Origin: Phycisphaerales bacterium
GTDB lineage: Bacteria; Planctomycetota; Phycisphaerae; Phycisphaerales; UBA1924
Assembly: GCA_040217175.1 (NCBI GenBank)
Contig: JAVJNT010000001.1
Span: forward strand, 1-64,000
Length of the DNA: 64,000 bases
Reading direction: 5' to 3'
Below, piece after piece: positions 9,211 to 18,201 of the stretch. Position numbers and translations under genes: made by a program. The notes beneath the pieces are model-generated. The model was not told the origin of the DNA. It saw only the letters and a list, made by a program, of their open reading frames with translations, and did no database searches. Position 1 is the stretch's first letter; each line of letters starts with the position of its first letter.

Positions 9211-9472
9211 GGCCCGATCTCCGGCTGTGGCTCTCGTGCATTTGCTTGACGCCGTGCAGGCAGTGTGGCATCGCGGAGAGGACCTGCACGAGGCCGAACA
9301 TGGCGAGCCCGTGGTGGGCGCCCGGGGCGAACCCCTCGCCGAGACCCTCGATGATCTCCCATCCGGCGGTGAGCAACAGCAGGACCCCTGCACCCATGGT
9401 CAAGACGGGGCTCTCGGCAACGCGCGCGACGAAGTTCCAGAAACCGGCCGAGTGATTAGTGTGCCTGTTCAT
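9203..9472 (-). CDS. small two-pass membrane protein of efflux cluster
   Basis: This 89-residue protein has two hydrophobic segments (about 24-42, SPVLTMGAGVLLLLTAGWE, and about 52-70, HHGLAMFGLVQVLSAMPH) and a histidine-rich C-terminus. The ATG at 9472 was chosen because upstream residues in the same frame look like shadow of the neighbouring hydrolase gene. It overlaps the kinase start by eight bases and the preceding hydrolase stop by 17, so it sits between them in one transcript. I do not recognise the family. Its position next to the kinase suggests a membrane accessory or signal-input role, which is inference only. Confidence 0.7.
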   Translation of the reverse strand: MNRHTNHSAGFWNFVARVAESPVLTMGAGVLLLLTAGWEIIEGLGEGFAPGAHHGLAMFGLVQVLSAMPHCLHGVKQMHESHSRRSGHG

Positions 9473-10778
9473 GATGGTTCTCGCGTTGGGCGGAGCGTGC
9501 CCCGAGTTCGTGTTCCTGGAGTCGGGACTCGTAGTCAGGCGGGAACACCCAGAAGCCCGTCTTTTCATCGCGTTCGAGTCCTCGCTCGCTGGCAGTCAGC
9601 CCCAGCGTCAGGTAGAGCCCAATGTCGGAGCTCACCCACGGGTTCTGGTGGTAGTAGCTGTGCCCGAGGAACGTGCTGTGCTTCTTCTGTGCCCTGGACA
9701 CATCGACCGCCTCGAAGGACTGCACGCTGCGGAGCGCCCGCTGCTCTTCGGGCGAGAGCCGCTTCACGGATGCGCCCAGGCGTGTGTCGCTGAAGATCAT
9801 GGAGGACAGACTCAGCGCCGTGTCTCGGGTGCTGGCGTACATGACGACCGACTCGGCGCACTCGTCGAACCCGTCCAGGGTCGCGTTGATCGCCCGGAGG
9901 AGGTCCATGTCCGGCGCCGCGAGCACGACCCGGCCGATCCGCGTCGCGGATTGCAGCGATACCTGATCGGCCTGGTAGTGCATGAGCCGCAGGTCTCGCA
10001 TCGCCTCAACAACGATCGGGTTCCCCGCGCTGTGGGCAACGATGTTGATGCGGCCGATCTCGGTGTGCTCGACGAGGAAGCGCAGCAACTCGCGGAACTG
10101 CCGTGTCGCGTAGGCCGCGTTCGCCTTGTCCGCCTGGTACTCGAACAGGCTGTGCTCGGACGGCCAGGCGAAGCTCAGCATGGCGCCTCGGCGTCCGGAA
10201 TAATGCCAGATCTCGGCCGCGATGCCGAGGTTCTTGGTGTAGTCGGTGTTGAACCCGTGGACGAAGATGTAGGCATCGTCGCTCCCAGTGGACAGGAGCT
10301 GGTCGTTGATCGCCTCGGCGAACGCCGATGCGGGCTCGCGGCTGCTGTCGGGCGCGGTCCAGTCGCGAGTGAATCCCAGGTCGGGGGGCGGAACGCTCGC
10401 CCAGAGCAGGCCGTATTCCTCGAAGCTCGAGAACTCGATCCGAGTACCGGTGCTGCGTCGGGGGTCCCGGGACGCGTCGACCAGTTCCGGCCAGGTCAGA
10501 CCAGCGCCGATCTCGAGCTCGGCTCGACCGAGTCTGAGCACGCGGCTTCGATCGTTGGAGTAGAACCGTGCCGGGCTCGTTCGCCCGGATGGTTCGCGCC
10601 CGCTCACGACAAAGACGGGGGTTGTCGACCGCTGCTCAGCTGCCGTGGTGAGTGCGAACGGATCGTGTGCGCCCTCGGCGATCACGGTGGGCGTGGGCAT
10701 CAGGTACTGCCTCGAAGAACAGCCGCTCCCAAGCAGCACAGCAGCGATCAGCACGGGCAGGATGCGGAGATACTTCAT
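9456..10778 (-). CDS. alpha/beta-hydrolase lipoprotein (DUF900-like)
   Basis: The 440-residue protein starts with a lipoprotein signal ending at Cys20 (LLGSGCSS). The central part has IFVHGFNTDY, then LSFAWPSE, and the nucleophile elbow IVAHSAGN. This matches the DUF900 group of esterase/lipase-like alpha/beta hydrolases. A candidate acid and the histidine in FLGHSYYHQNPWV near the C-terminus would complete the triad. It is likely active in the periplasm, but the substrate is unknown. It overlaps the outer membrane factor gene by four bases, so it belongs to the same transcript as the RND pump. Confidence 0.85.
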   Translation of the reverse strand: MKYLRILPVLIAAVLLGSGCSSRQYLMPTPTVIAEGAHDPFALTTAAEQRSTTPVFVVSGREPSGRTSPARFYSNDRSRVLRLGRAELEIGAGLTWPELVDASRDPRRSTGTRIEFSSFEEYGLLWASVPPPDLGFTRDWTAPDSSREPASAFAEAINDQLLSTGSDDAYIFVHGFNTDYTKNLGIAAEIWHYSGRRGAMLSFAWPSEHSLFEYQADKANAAYATRQFRELLRFLVEHTEIGRINIVAHSAGNPIVVEAMRDLRLMHYQADQVSLQSATRIGRVVLAAPDMDLLRAINATLDGFDECAESVVMYASTRDTALSLSSMIFSDTRLGASVKRLSPEEQRALRSVQSFEAVDVSRAQKKHSTFLGHSYYHQNPWVSSDIGLYLTLGLTASERGLERDEKTGFWVFPPDYESRLQEHELGARSAQRENHHEQAH

Positions 10779-12229
10779 TTCTGGGACTCCTCTTTCGCGA
10801 GGCGTTGGTCGGCGAGCGCCCAGCCTCCCCCGAACGAGCGGTACAGCTCGGCCACATTGGCGGCCTGGCGGCCCTCACTCGTGATCAACGCGTCTTCCGA
10901 GTCGAACAGCGCTCGCTGGGCTTCGAGGACGCGCTGGTAGTCGGAGAGTCCCGCGCGATAGAGCTCGTCTGAGAGAGCCGCGGACTCCGAGGCGGCGTCG
11001 ACCGACTGTCGCAGGAAGACTTCTCGCTCACGCTCGCGCACCAGACCCTCGATCGCGCTCGTGGCTTCCTCGAGCCCGGTCAGAACTGCCTGCTCGTACG
11101 CCATCAGAGCCTGACGAGACCGCGCGTCTTCGGCGTCGACCAGGTTTCGAAGTCGACGCGAATTGAAGATGGGCAGTCGCACTCGGGGACCAACGCTGAA
11201 CGCTCGCGCGTCTCCAGTGAACAAGTCGCTCCCGAAGCTCTCAGACTCGAAACCGAAGCTGCCGGAGATCGAGAATCGAGGGTACAGCTCGGCCGTCGCC
11301 ACTCCGACGCGAGCAGTCTGTGCCGCGAGTTCACGCTCCGAGCGGCGAATGTCCGGTCGCTGGCGGATAACTTCCGCGGGTGTCGAGATCAGCAGCTGCT
11401 CGGGCGGCTCAGGAATCCCTGAGGACTGCGCGAGGACGGGATTCAGAGAGCCCGGCTGGTCACCCAGCAGCACACTGAGCCGGTTCTTCGCCCGGGCGGC
11501 AGCTTCGATCAGTGCAGGGACGGTCGATTCGGTTTCGGCGAGCAGGACACGGGCCTGTATGACGTCCAGCTCGGACACGAGCTCGGCCTCGAAGCGTGCA
11601 CGCGCGATGTCCAGTGAATCGTATTGGATCTTCACGTTTCTCTGGGCGACGCCCAGGCGCTCTTCGAGGGTTCGGACTTCGAAGTACGTGGTCGCGACCT
11701 CGGCGAAGAGAGCGATGGACACCGCGCGGTAGTCTTCGATCGATGCATCCCACTCCGCTCGAGACGCCTCCACCGATCGCCGGATGCGGCCGAACACGTC
11801 GATCTCCCACGAGGCGTCGAGCCCGAAGGCGTAGTTGTCGACTGCATCGCTGCTCGGGACGGCCCCGGCGGTCCTTTCGCTCTCTCGAAGACGGTCGTAC
11901 GTTGCGAAGGCGTCTACCTGCGGGTAATGCGCACCACGTGCCACGCCGGCGAGCGCCCGTGCCTCGTCGATGCGGGCGACGGCACGCTGGAGGTCCTTGT
12001 TAGCCGACGCGGCCCGTACGATCAATTCGGTCAGGACTGGGTCATCAAACTGGTCCCACCACGTGGAGAGGGAGCCGCTCTGGGCGTGTGAGAGCTGTTC
12101 AGCCGGACCGCTCCACTCGGTGGACACGGGGGTCTCTGGGGCGTTGTAGTCCGGGCCGACCGTGCAGGCCGGTAGTGCGACCACCAAACACACCCCACAA
12201 GCGGCAGATCGGACGGAGCGATGGTTCAC
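10775..12229 (-). CDS. NodT-type TolC-like outer membrane factor lipoprotein
   Basis: The 484-residue protein has a lipobox with Cys22 followed by TVGPDYNAPETPV, the classic start of NodT-family outer membrane efflux proteins. Two outer membrane efflux domains follow, each with long heptad-rich helices (for example ARALAGVARGAHYPQVDAFA and RRLRNLVDAEDARSRQALMA) and the RPDIRRSERELAAQTARVGV motif. It should form the trimeric outer membrane channel for the RND pump encoded two genes upstream in the same transcript. It overlaps its neighbours on both sides by four bases. A dedicated outer membrane factor makes this a self-contained tripartite system. Confidence 0.92.
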   Translation of the reverse strand: MNHRSVRSAACGVCLVVALPACTVGPDYNAPETPVSTEWSGPAEQLSHAQSGSLSTWWDQFDDPVLTELIVRAASANKDLQRAVARIDEARALAGVARGAHYPQVDAFATYDRLRESERTAGAVPSSDAVDNYAFGLDASWEIDVFGRIRRSVEASRAEWDASIEDYRAVSIALFAEVATTYFEVRTLEERLGVAQRNVKIQYDSLDIARARFEAELVSELDVIQARVLLAETESTVPALIEAAARAKNRLSVLLGDQPGSLNPVLAQSSGIPEPPEQLLISTPAEVIRQRPDIRRSERELAAQTARVGVATAELYPRFSISGSFGFESESFGSDLFTGDARAFSVGPRVRLPIFNSRRLRNLVDAEDARSRQALMAYEQAVLTGLEEATSAIEGLVREREREVFLRQSVDAASESAALSDELYRAGLSDYQRVLEAQRALFDSEDALITSEGRQAANVAELYRSFGGGWALADQRLAKEESQK

Positions 12230-12930
12230 GGCGTCACCTCCGAGGGATGGTCAGAAACGGTGCGTGCCGCTTCGTCGCCCTGGGGTATGGCGAGCATGCG
12301 GGCGACGAGGAAGCCAAGAAAGAACACGCCGGAGATCGCCTCGATGGTGGCGGCGGCCTGGGCCGGCTCGGTTCTCGGCGTGACGTCGCCGTACCCGAGG
12401 GTTGTGAGCGTGATGTAGCTGAAGTAGATGAGCTCGCCCCAGTCGAGTTCGCTTCCACCGGGCGATGCATACGACGACGAGTCGATGAGCGTGAAGAACG
12501 CATGCACGCCGCTCCACGCAAGGCCGAGGAGCAGGTATGCGGACGCCGCCGCGAGGAGCCGATCATCGGTGAGGCGTGCGTGCTTCGAGGCATACCGCAA
12601 CGAGTGCCACGCGACATACGTGAAGAACGGGACGCTGGTACACGCCGACACGAGCTCGGCACGCGGGGCGTCAGCCTGGTGGGTGAGGGTGGCGAAGATC
12701 GCATGGGAGCCCACGCCGACGGCACCGAGCAGCGATGCGATGACGATGTGCTTGCCCGTGCCGCGGAGCGTCAGCACGCCCGACACGATGAGAGCGAGCA
12801 TCAGGACACCGACCGCGGCGTCCCCGGCCAAGCCATCTGGCAGGACCGGATATACGACCAGCAACGTTCCCGTCGTGCTAATAAGGGGTAGGGCGGGATA
12901 GCGCCGTGTTGCGAACATGCGCGCAGTCAT
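12226..12930 (-). CDS. K+ channel-like membrane protein embedded in efflux operon
   Basis: This 234-residue protein has five to six hydrophobic segments. Near its C-terminus is a pore loop with the filter TTLGYGD (176-182) followed by a final helix (AISGVFFLGFLVARML), the Ion_trans_2 arrangement of a two-helix potassium channel pore. The N-terminal half resembles a four-helix membrane domain of unknown role. There is no cytoplasmic RCK domain. It overlaps the RND permease stop and the outer membrane factor start by four bases each, so production is tied to the pump. A channel inside an RND operon is uncommon; charge compensation during proton-driven export would be one explanation, but this is speculation. 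Confidence 0.85.
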   Translation of the reverse strand: MTARMFATRRYPALPLISTTGTLLVVYPVLPDGLAGDAAVGVLMLALIVSGVLTLRGTGKHIVIASLLGAVGVGSHAIFATLTHQADAPRAELVSACTSVPFFTYVAWHSLRYASKHARLTDDRLLAAASAYLLLGLAWSGVHAFFTLIDSSSYASPGGSELDWGELIYFSYITLTTLGYGDVTPRTEPAQAAATIEAISGVFFLGFLVARMLAIPQGDEAARTVSDHPSEVTP

Positions 12931-15900
12931 GACACCGACTCCGCCGGCGGTCGAGCACCGTAGAAGGTAATGTACAGAGTTGGCACGAAAAGGAGCGTCA
13001 GCACGGTCGCGAAGGTCAGCCCGAACATGATCGCGATTGCCATGCCCTGGAAGAACACGTCCGTGACGAGCGGCAGCATCCCGAGCACCGTCGTAGCTGC
13101 GGCCATCATGACGGGTCGCATGCGGCTGACGCCCGAGTCAATGACGGCGTTGTAGGTGTCCATCCCGTTCGACAGGTTGAGATTGATCTGGTCGATCAGG
13201 ACGATCGCGTTCTTGATGAGCATGCCCGAGAGACTCAGTGCCCCGAGGAACGCCATGAAGCCGAAGGGGAGATTGAACAGCAACAGGCCCGCCGTCACGC
13301 CGATCAGGGCGAGCGGCACCGTCAGCCAGATGATCAGCGGCTGGCGAAGGTTGTTGAACAGCCCGATGACGATGAGCACCATCACCCCGACGAACACGGG
13401 GATGCTGTTCGCCAGAGCGCCGATCGCGTTGTTCGAGTCTTCATACTCGCCGCCCCAGGCCAGCTGATACTCGGAGCCCAGCTCGCCCGAGGCCCGCTTG
13501 GCCTCGAACATCGACTCGACCCTGGGGGCCACCTCGTTCCACAGCACGCTGGTCTCACCCGAGACCTGGTCGGCATGGAGCGTAATCGTGCGGGCCCGAT
13601 CTCGGCGTCGGATGATCGGCTCTTCCCATGCGGTCTCGAACCCCGTGAGGACCTGGCGGATGGGGATGTTCGTGTTCGCGGCCGGAGAGAAGATGCTTAG
13701 ATTCTGAATATTGGCGACTTCACCGCGCTCATCCTGTGGTGCCCTCGCGATGATCTCGAGCAATCGGTCTTCGCTGGTGCCATCAACGTCGCGGAAGACG
13801 CCGACCGGGAGACCCTCGAACGCGGCACGGATGCGGTCGGCGACCATGGGCCGGGTGATCCCGTTGCGACGGGCCCGTTCCTCGTCGAGGATGGGGACAC
13901 TCACCTTCTCGCGGTTCCGCCAGTCTGAACGCACGTACTTGGTCGCGGGGTCACTCGCGATGATCGCCGATGCTTCCTCGGCGAGCGCACGGAGGATGTC
14001 CGCGTCCGGGCCGGAGAAACGAACCTGGATGTTGCCCCCCTTGCCGGGGCCGATCTTGAACCGCTTGCCGTAGACCAGAGCGTCCGGCAGGTTCTCCCGG
14101 GCCCACGCCTCGATCTCGGCGACGTCCTGGTCGATGCCGCCGAAGTCGAACACGTTCACGATCAGCTGGGCGTACGCGGCGTTGGGCTGCTCGGGCGTGT
14201 AGACGAGCTTGAAGCGGGCTCCGCCTTCTCCGACGTGGCTCGCGACGGTCCTGGTGTTCTCGCGATCCGACACGAACGCGGCCAGGCGGCTGGCGGCCTC
14301 GTCTGTAGCATCGATGTGCGTTCCCTGGGGCATCCAGAGATCGACGGTGAACTGCGGGCTGGAGGAGGCGGGGAAGAAGCCGTCGGGGAGCTTCGTGAAG
14401 CCGTAGATCGATGCTGCGAATAGTCCGACGACGGCGACGATTGTGATAGGACGGACCTTGATGACGCCCTTCAGCGCGCCGCGGTACACCCGGTAGAAGA
14501 TCCCGCTATAGGGGTCCTTGGCCTCGTCTGCGGCACCGGGCTTCGCGTTGAAGAGCAATGAGCACATCAGCGGAGTCACCGTGACCGCGGTGAGCCAGCT
14601 CATCAGCAGCGAGATCATCAGCACGAGGAAGAGCGACCGACAGAACTCGCCGGTATCGTCTGGAGACACCCCGATCGCCGCGAACGCGATGACAGCGACG
14701 AAGGTTGCGCCGAGCAGCGGCCATTGATTCTGTGACACCACGTCGCGAGCGGCCTGGATCTTGGGGACACCCGCTTCGATCTTCGTCTTCATGCCCTCGG
14801 TAACGACGATGGCGTTATCGACGAGCATCCCGAGAGCGATGATCAACGCGCCCAGCGAGATGCGCTGGAGCATGATGCCCTGCATCTCCATGATGATGAA
14901 GCTGGCGCAGATGGTCTGGAAGAGGATGAACCCGATCAGGAGCCCGCTCTTGAGTCCCATGAAGAGCAAGAGGACCACGATGACGATAGCGATCGCTTCA
15001 AGAAGGTTGATGACGAAGCTGCTGACCGCTTTCGTCACGGCTTGAGGCTGCAGCGCGATGACGTGAAGATCGACCCCGATCGGGATCTCGGACTGAATCT
15101 CGTCGAGCCGTGCAGTGAGGGCCTCGCCCATGGTTACGACGTTGCCGCCCGCGACCGTGGAGACCCCGAGTCCGATCGCGCGAGCGTTCGTGGAGACCGT
15201 GTCGACGGACACATCCTCCTCCGACACCACATCGGCACCGACCGCTTCGTACGGCATCTCGATGCCGTCTCGGACGACGCGGGTGTCACTAAGCCTGAGA
15301 ATGCGTTCAGATGGCTCGGCGTACCCGCGACGAATCTTGGCGACGTCTCCAAGCCGGATCTGCGCGTTGTCACCGGCGTCGCTGATGAGGAGGTCCGCGA
15401 GCTCTTGAGCACTTTCGTACCGGCCAGTCGGCGTGACCGCGATGAACTCGGAGCCAACGGAGACACGGCCCGCGTCGACTGCGAAATTCTGCGCACGGAG
15501 TGTCGAGAAGATCTGCTCCTGCGTGATGCCGAGCGTGGCTAGTCGCTCACGGTTCATCTCGACGTAGACGGCCTCTCGCTGGTCACCCCAGAAGACGATC
15601 CGCTTGACGTCCTGTACCAGGAGCAGCTCTCGCCGCAGCATGTCTGCGACGTCCTTGAGCTCGTGGGCCTCGTAGCCATCGCCGGTGATCGCCACGTAGA
15701 CCCCGTACACGTCGCCGAAGTCATCATCGATCAAGGCAGTCTGTACCCCGGGAGGGAGGCTGCCCTGGGCCGCCTGCACTTTTCTCCTCAACTCGTCCCA
15801 GACCTGCGGCAGGCGAGACTTGTCGTACTCGTCACGCACGTAGGCGTGCACGATCGAGAGCCCACGCGTGCTGGTCGACTCAACACGCTTGATCTGCCCG

Positions 15901-16121
15901 AGACGCTGCAGCGCCTTCTCGATCTCGTTGGAGACTTCTGCCTCTACTTCCTCGGCCGAGGCGCCAGGATACGGCGTGACGATCAGGGCTTCCTTGATCG
16001 TGAACTCGGGGTCCTCGAGACGACCGAGCTTCCCGTACGCGAGTATTCCGGCAACGATCGAGACGATCGCGAGTACGAATACGATCGTCTTCTTCTGGAT
16101 GGACAGTTCGCCAAGGTTCAT
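12927..16121 (-). CDS. RND efflux permease (AcrB/MexF superfamily)
   Basis: The 1064-residue protein has the full RND layout: an N-terminal transmembrane helix, a periplasmic porter loop starting TPYPGASAEEVE, a block of six helices, a second porter loop, and a final helix block. The TM4 signature LGMLVDNAIVVTEGM carries the proton-relay Asp with an Asn in place of the second Asp found in AcrB; this is common outside the AcrB group. Length is close to the usual 1030-1060. It uses proton flow to pump hydrophobic compounds from periplasm or membrane into the outer membrane channel. The adaptor gene lies 25 bases upstream and the channel-like gene overlaps its stop. Confidence 0.95.
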   Translation of the reverse strand: MNLGELSIQKKTIVFVLAIVSIVAGILAYGKLGRLEDPEFTIKEALIVTPYPGASAEEVEAEVSNEIEKALQRLGQIKRVESTSTRGLSIVHAYVRDEYDKSRLPQVWDELRRKVQAAQGSLPPGVQTALIDDDFGDVYGVYVAITGDGYEAHELKDVADMLRRELLLVQDVKRIVFWGDQREAVYVEMNRERLATLGITQEQIFSTLRAQNFAVDAGRVSVGSEFIAVTPTGRYESAQELADLLISDAGDNAQIRLGDVAKIRRGYAEPSERILRLSDTRVVRDGIEMPYEAVGADVVSEEDVSVDTVSTNARAIGLGVSTVAGGNVVTMGEALTARLDEIQSEIPIGVDLHVIALQPQAVTKAVSSFVINLLEAIAIVIVVLLLFMGLKSGLLIGFILFQTICASFIIMEMQGIMLQRISLGALIIALGMLVDNAIVVTEGMKTKIEAGVPKIQAARDVVSQNQWPLLGATFVAVIAFAAIGVSPDDTGEFCRSLFLVLMISLLMSWLTAVTVTPLMCSLLFNAKPGAADEAKDPYSGIFYRVYRGALKGVIKVRPITIVAVVGLFAASIYGFTKLPDGFFPASSSPQFTVDLWMPQGTHIDATDEAASRLAAFVSDRENTRTVASHVGEGGARFKLVYTPEQPNAAYAQLIVNVFDFGGIDQDVAEIEAWARENLPDALVYGKRFKIGPGKGGNIQVRFSGPDADILRALAEEASAIIASDPATKYVRSDWRNREKVSVPILDEERARRNGITRPMVADRIRAAFEGLPVGVFRDVDGTSEDRLLEIIARAPQDERGEVANIQNLSIFSPAANTNIPIRQVLTGFETAWEEPIIRRRDRARTITLHADQVSGETSVLWNEVAPRVESMFEAKRASGELGSEYQLAWGGEYEDSNNAIGALANSIPVFVGVMVLIVIGLFNNLRQPLIIWLTVPLALIGVTAGLLLFNLPFGFMAFLGALSLSGMLIKNAIVLIDQINLNLSNGMDTYNAVIDSGVSRMRPVMMAAATTVLGMLPLVTDVFFQGMAIAIMFGLTFATVLTLLFVPTLYITFYGARPPAESVS

Positions 16122-16146
16122 GGAAGGTCTCCCTGCGAGGAGTGCG

Positions 16147-17244
16147 TCACCGGTCGCTGGCCGACAGCCGGGTTGGGTTCAAGAGCCGAACCGTGACACC
16201 GTCGTCGAGGTGATTCACGCCCGCCGAGGCGACCATCTCTCCGGGCTCAAGCCCATCGAGGATGGTGGCCATCGCGCCCTCGGCGATGCCGCCCTGTCGC
16301 ACGTGCCTCTTGGACACGATCATGGAGTCTCGATTGATGACCCAGACATGCGTGTCACCGTTCGGTGTCGCGAACAACGCGCTGGCCGGAACCAGGACGC
16401 CGCTGCTTGCATCGAGCGAAGGGCGCGACCACGTCACCTCTGCCGTCATGCCCGGGAGTATGTGGACGTCCTCCGGCGAGGGCATCGTCAGTCCCACTCG
16501 GTACGTCTGCGTGACCGAGTCGCCCTGCGTGTCGACTTCTTTGAACGTGAGCGGGAAGGATCGTCCAGGCAGTGAGTCGAAGGTGGCCAGGAACCGGCCG
16601 GGGTTAGACTCGCTCGCATGGACGATGTCTTGCTCGGGGATCGAGATCTCCAGCTCGATGACGTCCTCAGACTCGAACAGCACGACGCCCTGGCCGGCCG
16701 CGACCTCTGCGAATGAACTCGTCAACGTCCGGGCAACGACTCCGTCGTAAGGGGCTCGCAGCTCCGTGTCGTCCAGAGCTTTCTGAGTGATGTTGAGTCT
16801 CGCCACCGCAGAAGCGAGTACCGCTTGCTGCTCGATGACCTCGATCCCGCTGACGGCGTTCTTCTCATGGGCACGCCGCATGCGCTCGAGCTTCGCCCGG
16901 GCAGCGGTCACGAGTGCTCGAGCAGCGTCCACCTGGTTCTGGTAGTCGCGCGGGTCGATCCGTCCGATGAGGTCTCCCGCTTGCAGGCTGCTGCCGTTGG
17001 CGACTGGGTACTCCACCAATCGCCCGGCGACCTCGAATGAGAGCCTCACGGAGTCATTCGCGTTCACGAATCCGGGATAGACCCTCGAGATCTCGTCGGC
17101 CTTCTGCTGAGCGGTAGCGACTTTCACTGGACGCGCAATCGGCGCGCTGGCCCCGATCGTGCCCTCGGTGTCGTCACACCCGGCGAGGAAGGTGAGCCCG
17201 GCCGCGGCGATGATGCCGATGGTGCCTGACGCGGCGATATTCAT
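16147..17244 (-). CDS. RND efflux periplasmic adaptor lipoprotein
   Basis: ATG 17244 is chosen because AGGAG lies seven bases upstream; the longer open frame has no signal. The 365-residue protein has a lipobox at Cys23 (LTFLAGCDD). A lipoyl/barrel-sandwich domain follows (VANGSSLQAGDLIGRIDPRDYQ ahead of the hairpin, APYDGVVARTL after it), with a helical hairpin between, then a beta-barrel (SIPEQDIVHA) and a membrane-proximal domain. This is the standard membrane fusion protein that bridges the RND permease and outer membrane factor. It overlaps the preceding gene by four bases and is followed by the permease. Confidence 0.93.
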   Translation of the reverse strand: MNIAASGTIGIIAAAGLTFLAGCDDTEGTIGASAPIARPVKVATAQQKADEISRVYPGFVNANDSVRLSFEVAGRLVEYPVANGSSLQAGDLIGRIDPRDYQNQVDAARALVTAARAKLERMRRAHEKNAVSGIEVIEQQAVLASAVARLNITQKALDDTELRAPYDGVVARTLTSSFAEVAAGQGVVLFESEDVIELEISIPEQDIVHASESNPGRFLATFDSLPGRSFPLTFKEVDTQGDSVTQTYRVGLTMPSPEDVHILPGMTAEVTWSRPSLDASSGVLVPASALFATPNGDTHVWVINRDSMIVSKRHVRQGGIAEGAMATILDGLEPGEMVASAGVNHLDDGVTVRLLNPTRLSASDR

Positions 17245-18044
17245 GACGGAGCTCCTGTTCGGGATTGCGGTGCGATTGAGAGAAGGCCGCGGAGAGTGAC
17301 CACCATGGCGTCGATGTATCGCTCCATCTCGGGAACACGATCGATGCTGTCGAGGCAGCGGGCGGTCACGCCGGGCCATTCCACGTACCAGCACTCGATG
17401 TCGTGATCGAGCAAGTAGGCACTCATGCGACGGGAACGTGTTCGCTCGGAACCGACGGAACTGGTCGCGATGTAGGTAGGTGGTAGCGCTCGCACGTCGC
17501 GAGAGAGCGCATGAACGAGGGACGGATCGACGTCGCTGAAGTCGCCGCACAAAAGAAACTGACCGGCCGGCCGCGGACGACCGGCGGCGCCCAGGGTCGA
17601 CACGGCGTTGAGAAGCGGTCCGCAGTACTCTCCGCGGGCGAGAAGCACAATGCTGGCTGGATCGAGACCTATCTCACCGCCGCTCTCGGAGCACCAACGC
17701 CACCACGACGTGATCCAGTCGCGATCCATGGGTGTCGTCGCGTGGCGTTCGTGAACGCTCACCACCGGAAGGCCGACCGCCTCTGCCATGAAACGACTGA
17801 AGCTGTCGTCGATCTCCGATCTGCGTTGCACAGCCGGCCCCATGAGTACTGCCGCTGCCGGAGGGGTGGCGGAGCCGGCCCCGGGGTCGAATCGACGCAT
17901 CCGAGCGGTTCGGCCGCCGGGCAGTTCCTCGGTGTGCTCCGAGATGTTGGTCATCTCCGGGAGCACTGCGAGCGACTCCTGACGAGTCGCTTCACGCTCG
18001 AGTTGCTCAACGCTTGCGAACAAGAACGGCGGGCGGGTGTCCAT
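17241..18044 (-). CDS. alpha/beta-hydrolase-fold protein with degraded active site
   Basis: The 267-residue product starts at ATG 18044 (GGAGG five bases upstream) and is the first gene of the cluster. It has the order of elements seen in acetyl-esterase/lipase-3 type alpha/beta hydrolases: a VLMGPA oxyanion region, LPVVSVHERHA, ITSWWRWCSE, and a strand-turn-helix VLLARGEYCGPLL where GDSAGG is expected. The serine nucleophile is replaced and the C-terminal catalytic histidine region reads WPGVTARCL, so it is probably not a standard esterase. It could be a pseudo-enzyme that binds ligand for the pump, which is inference. The fold assignment itself is moderate. Confidence 0.65.
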   Translation of the reverse strand: MDTRPPFLFASVEQLEREATRQESLAVLPEMTNISEHTEELPGGRTARMRRFDPGAGSATPPAAAVLMGPAVQRRSEIDDSFSRFMAEAVGLPVVSVHERHATTPMDRDWITSWWRWCSESGGEIGLDPASIVLLARGEYCGPLLNAVSTLGAAGRPRPAGQFLLCGDFSDVDPSLVHALSRDVRALPPTYIATSSVGSERTRSRRMSAYLLDHDIECWYVEWPGVTARCLDSIDRVPEMERYIDAMVVTLRGLLSIAPQSRTGAPS

Positions 18045-18083
18045 GTAGTCCTCCGATGGCCCGTGTGACGGCAACGCGGAGGC

Positions 18084-18112
18084 AGTATGGCTCGTGAGTA
18101 GTGCCCTGTGAA
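18084..18112 (-). promoter_or_regulatory. candidate sigma70-type promoter of efflux cluster
   Basis: Read on the minus strand: TTCACA (18112-18107), a 17-base spacer, then CATACT (18089-18084), 40 bases before the start codon at 18044. The palindrome at 18112-18130 abuts the -35, a typical activator position. No transcript data support it. Confidence 0.45.
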
Positions 18113-18130
18113 GTGTTACACGGTTACACT
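18112..18130. promoter_or_regulatory. candidate operator in divergent intergenic region
   Basis: AGTGTTACACGGTTACACT is an imperfect inverted repeat with AGTGT/ACACT ends, and also holds the direct repeat TTACAC-GG-TTACAC. It lies between the efflux cluster and the divergent regulator, directly upstream of the candidate -35. It could bind the regulator encoded at 18202. Confidence 0.4.
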
Positions 18131-18201
18131 TAGTCGAATGAAGCGGCCGGGCTGATGGCTCTCAAGTCCCGGATAGACGCGTACTTACGCGAGCGTTCAG
18201 C

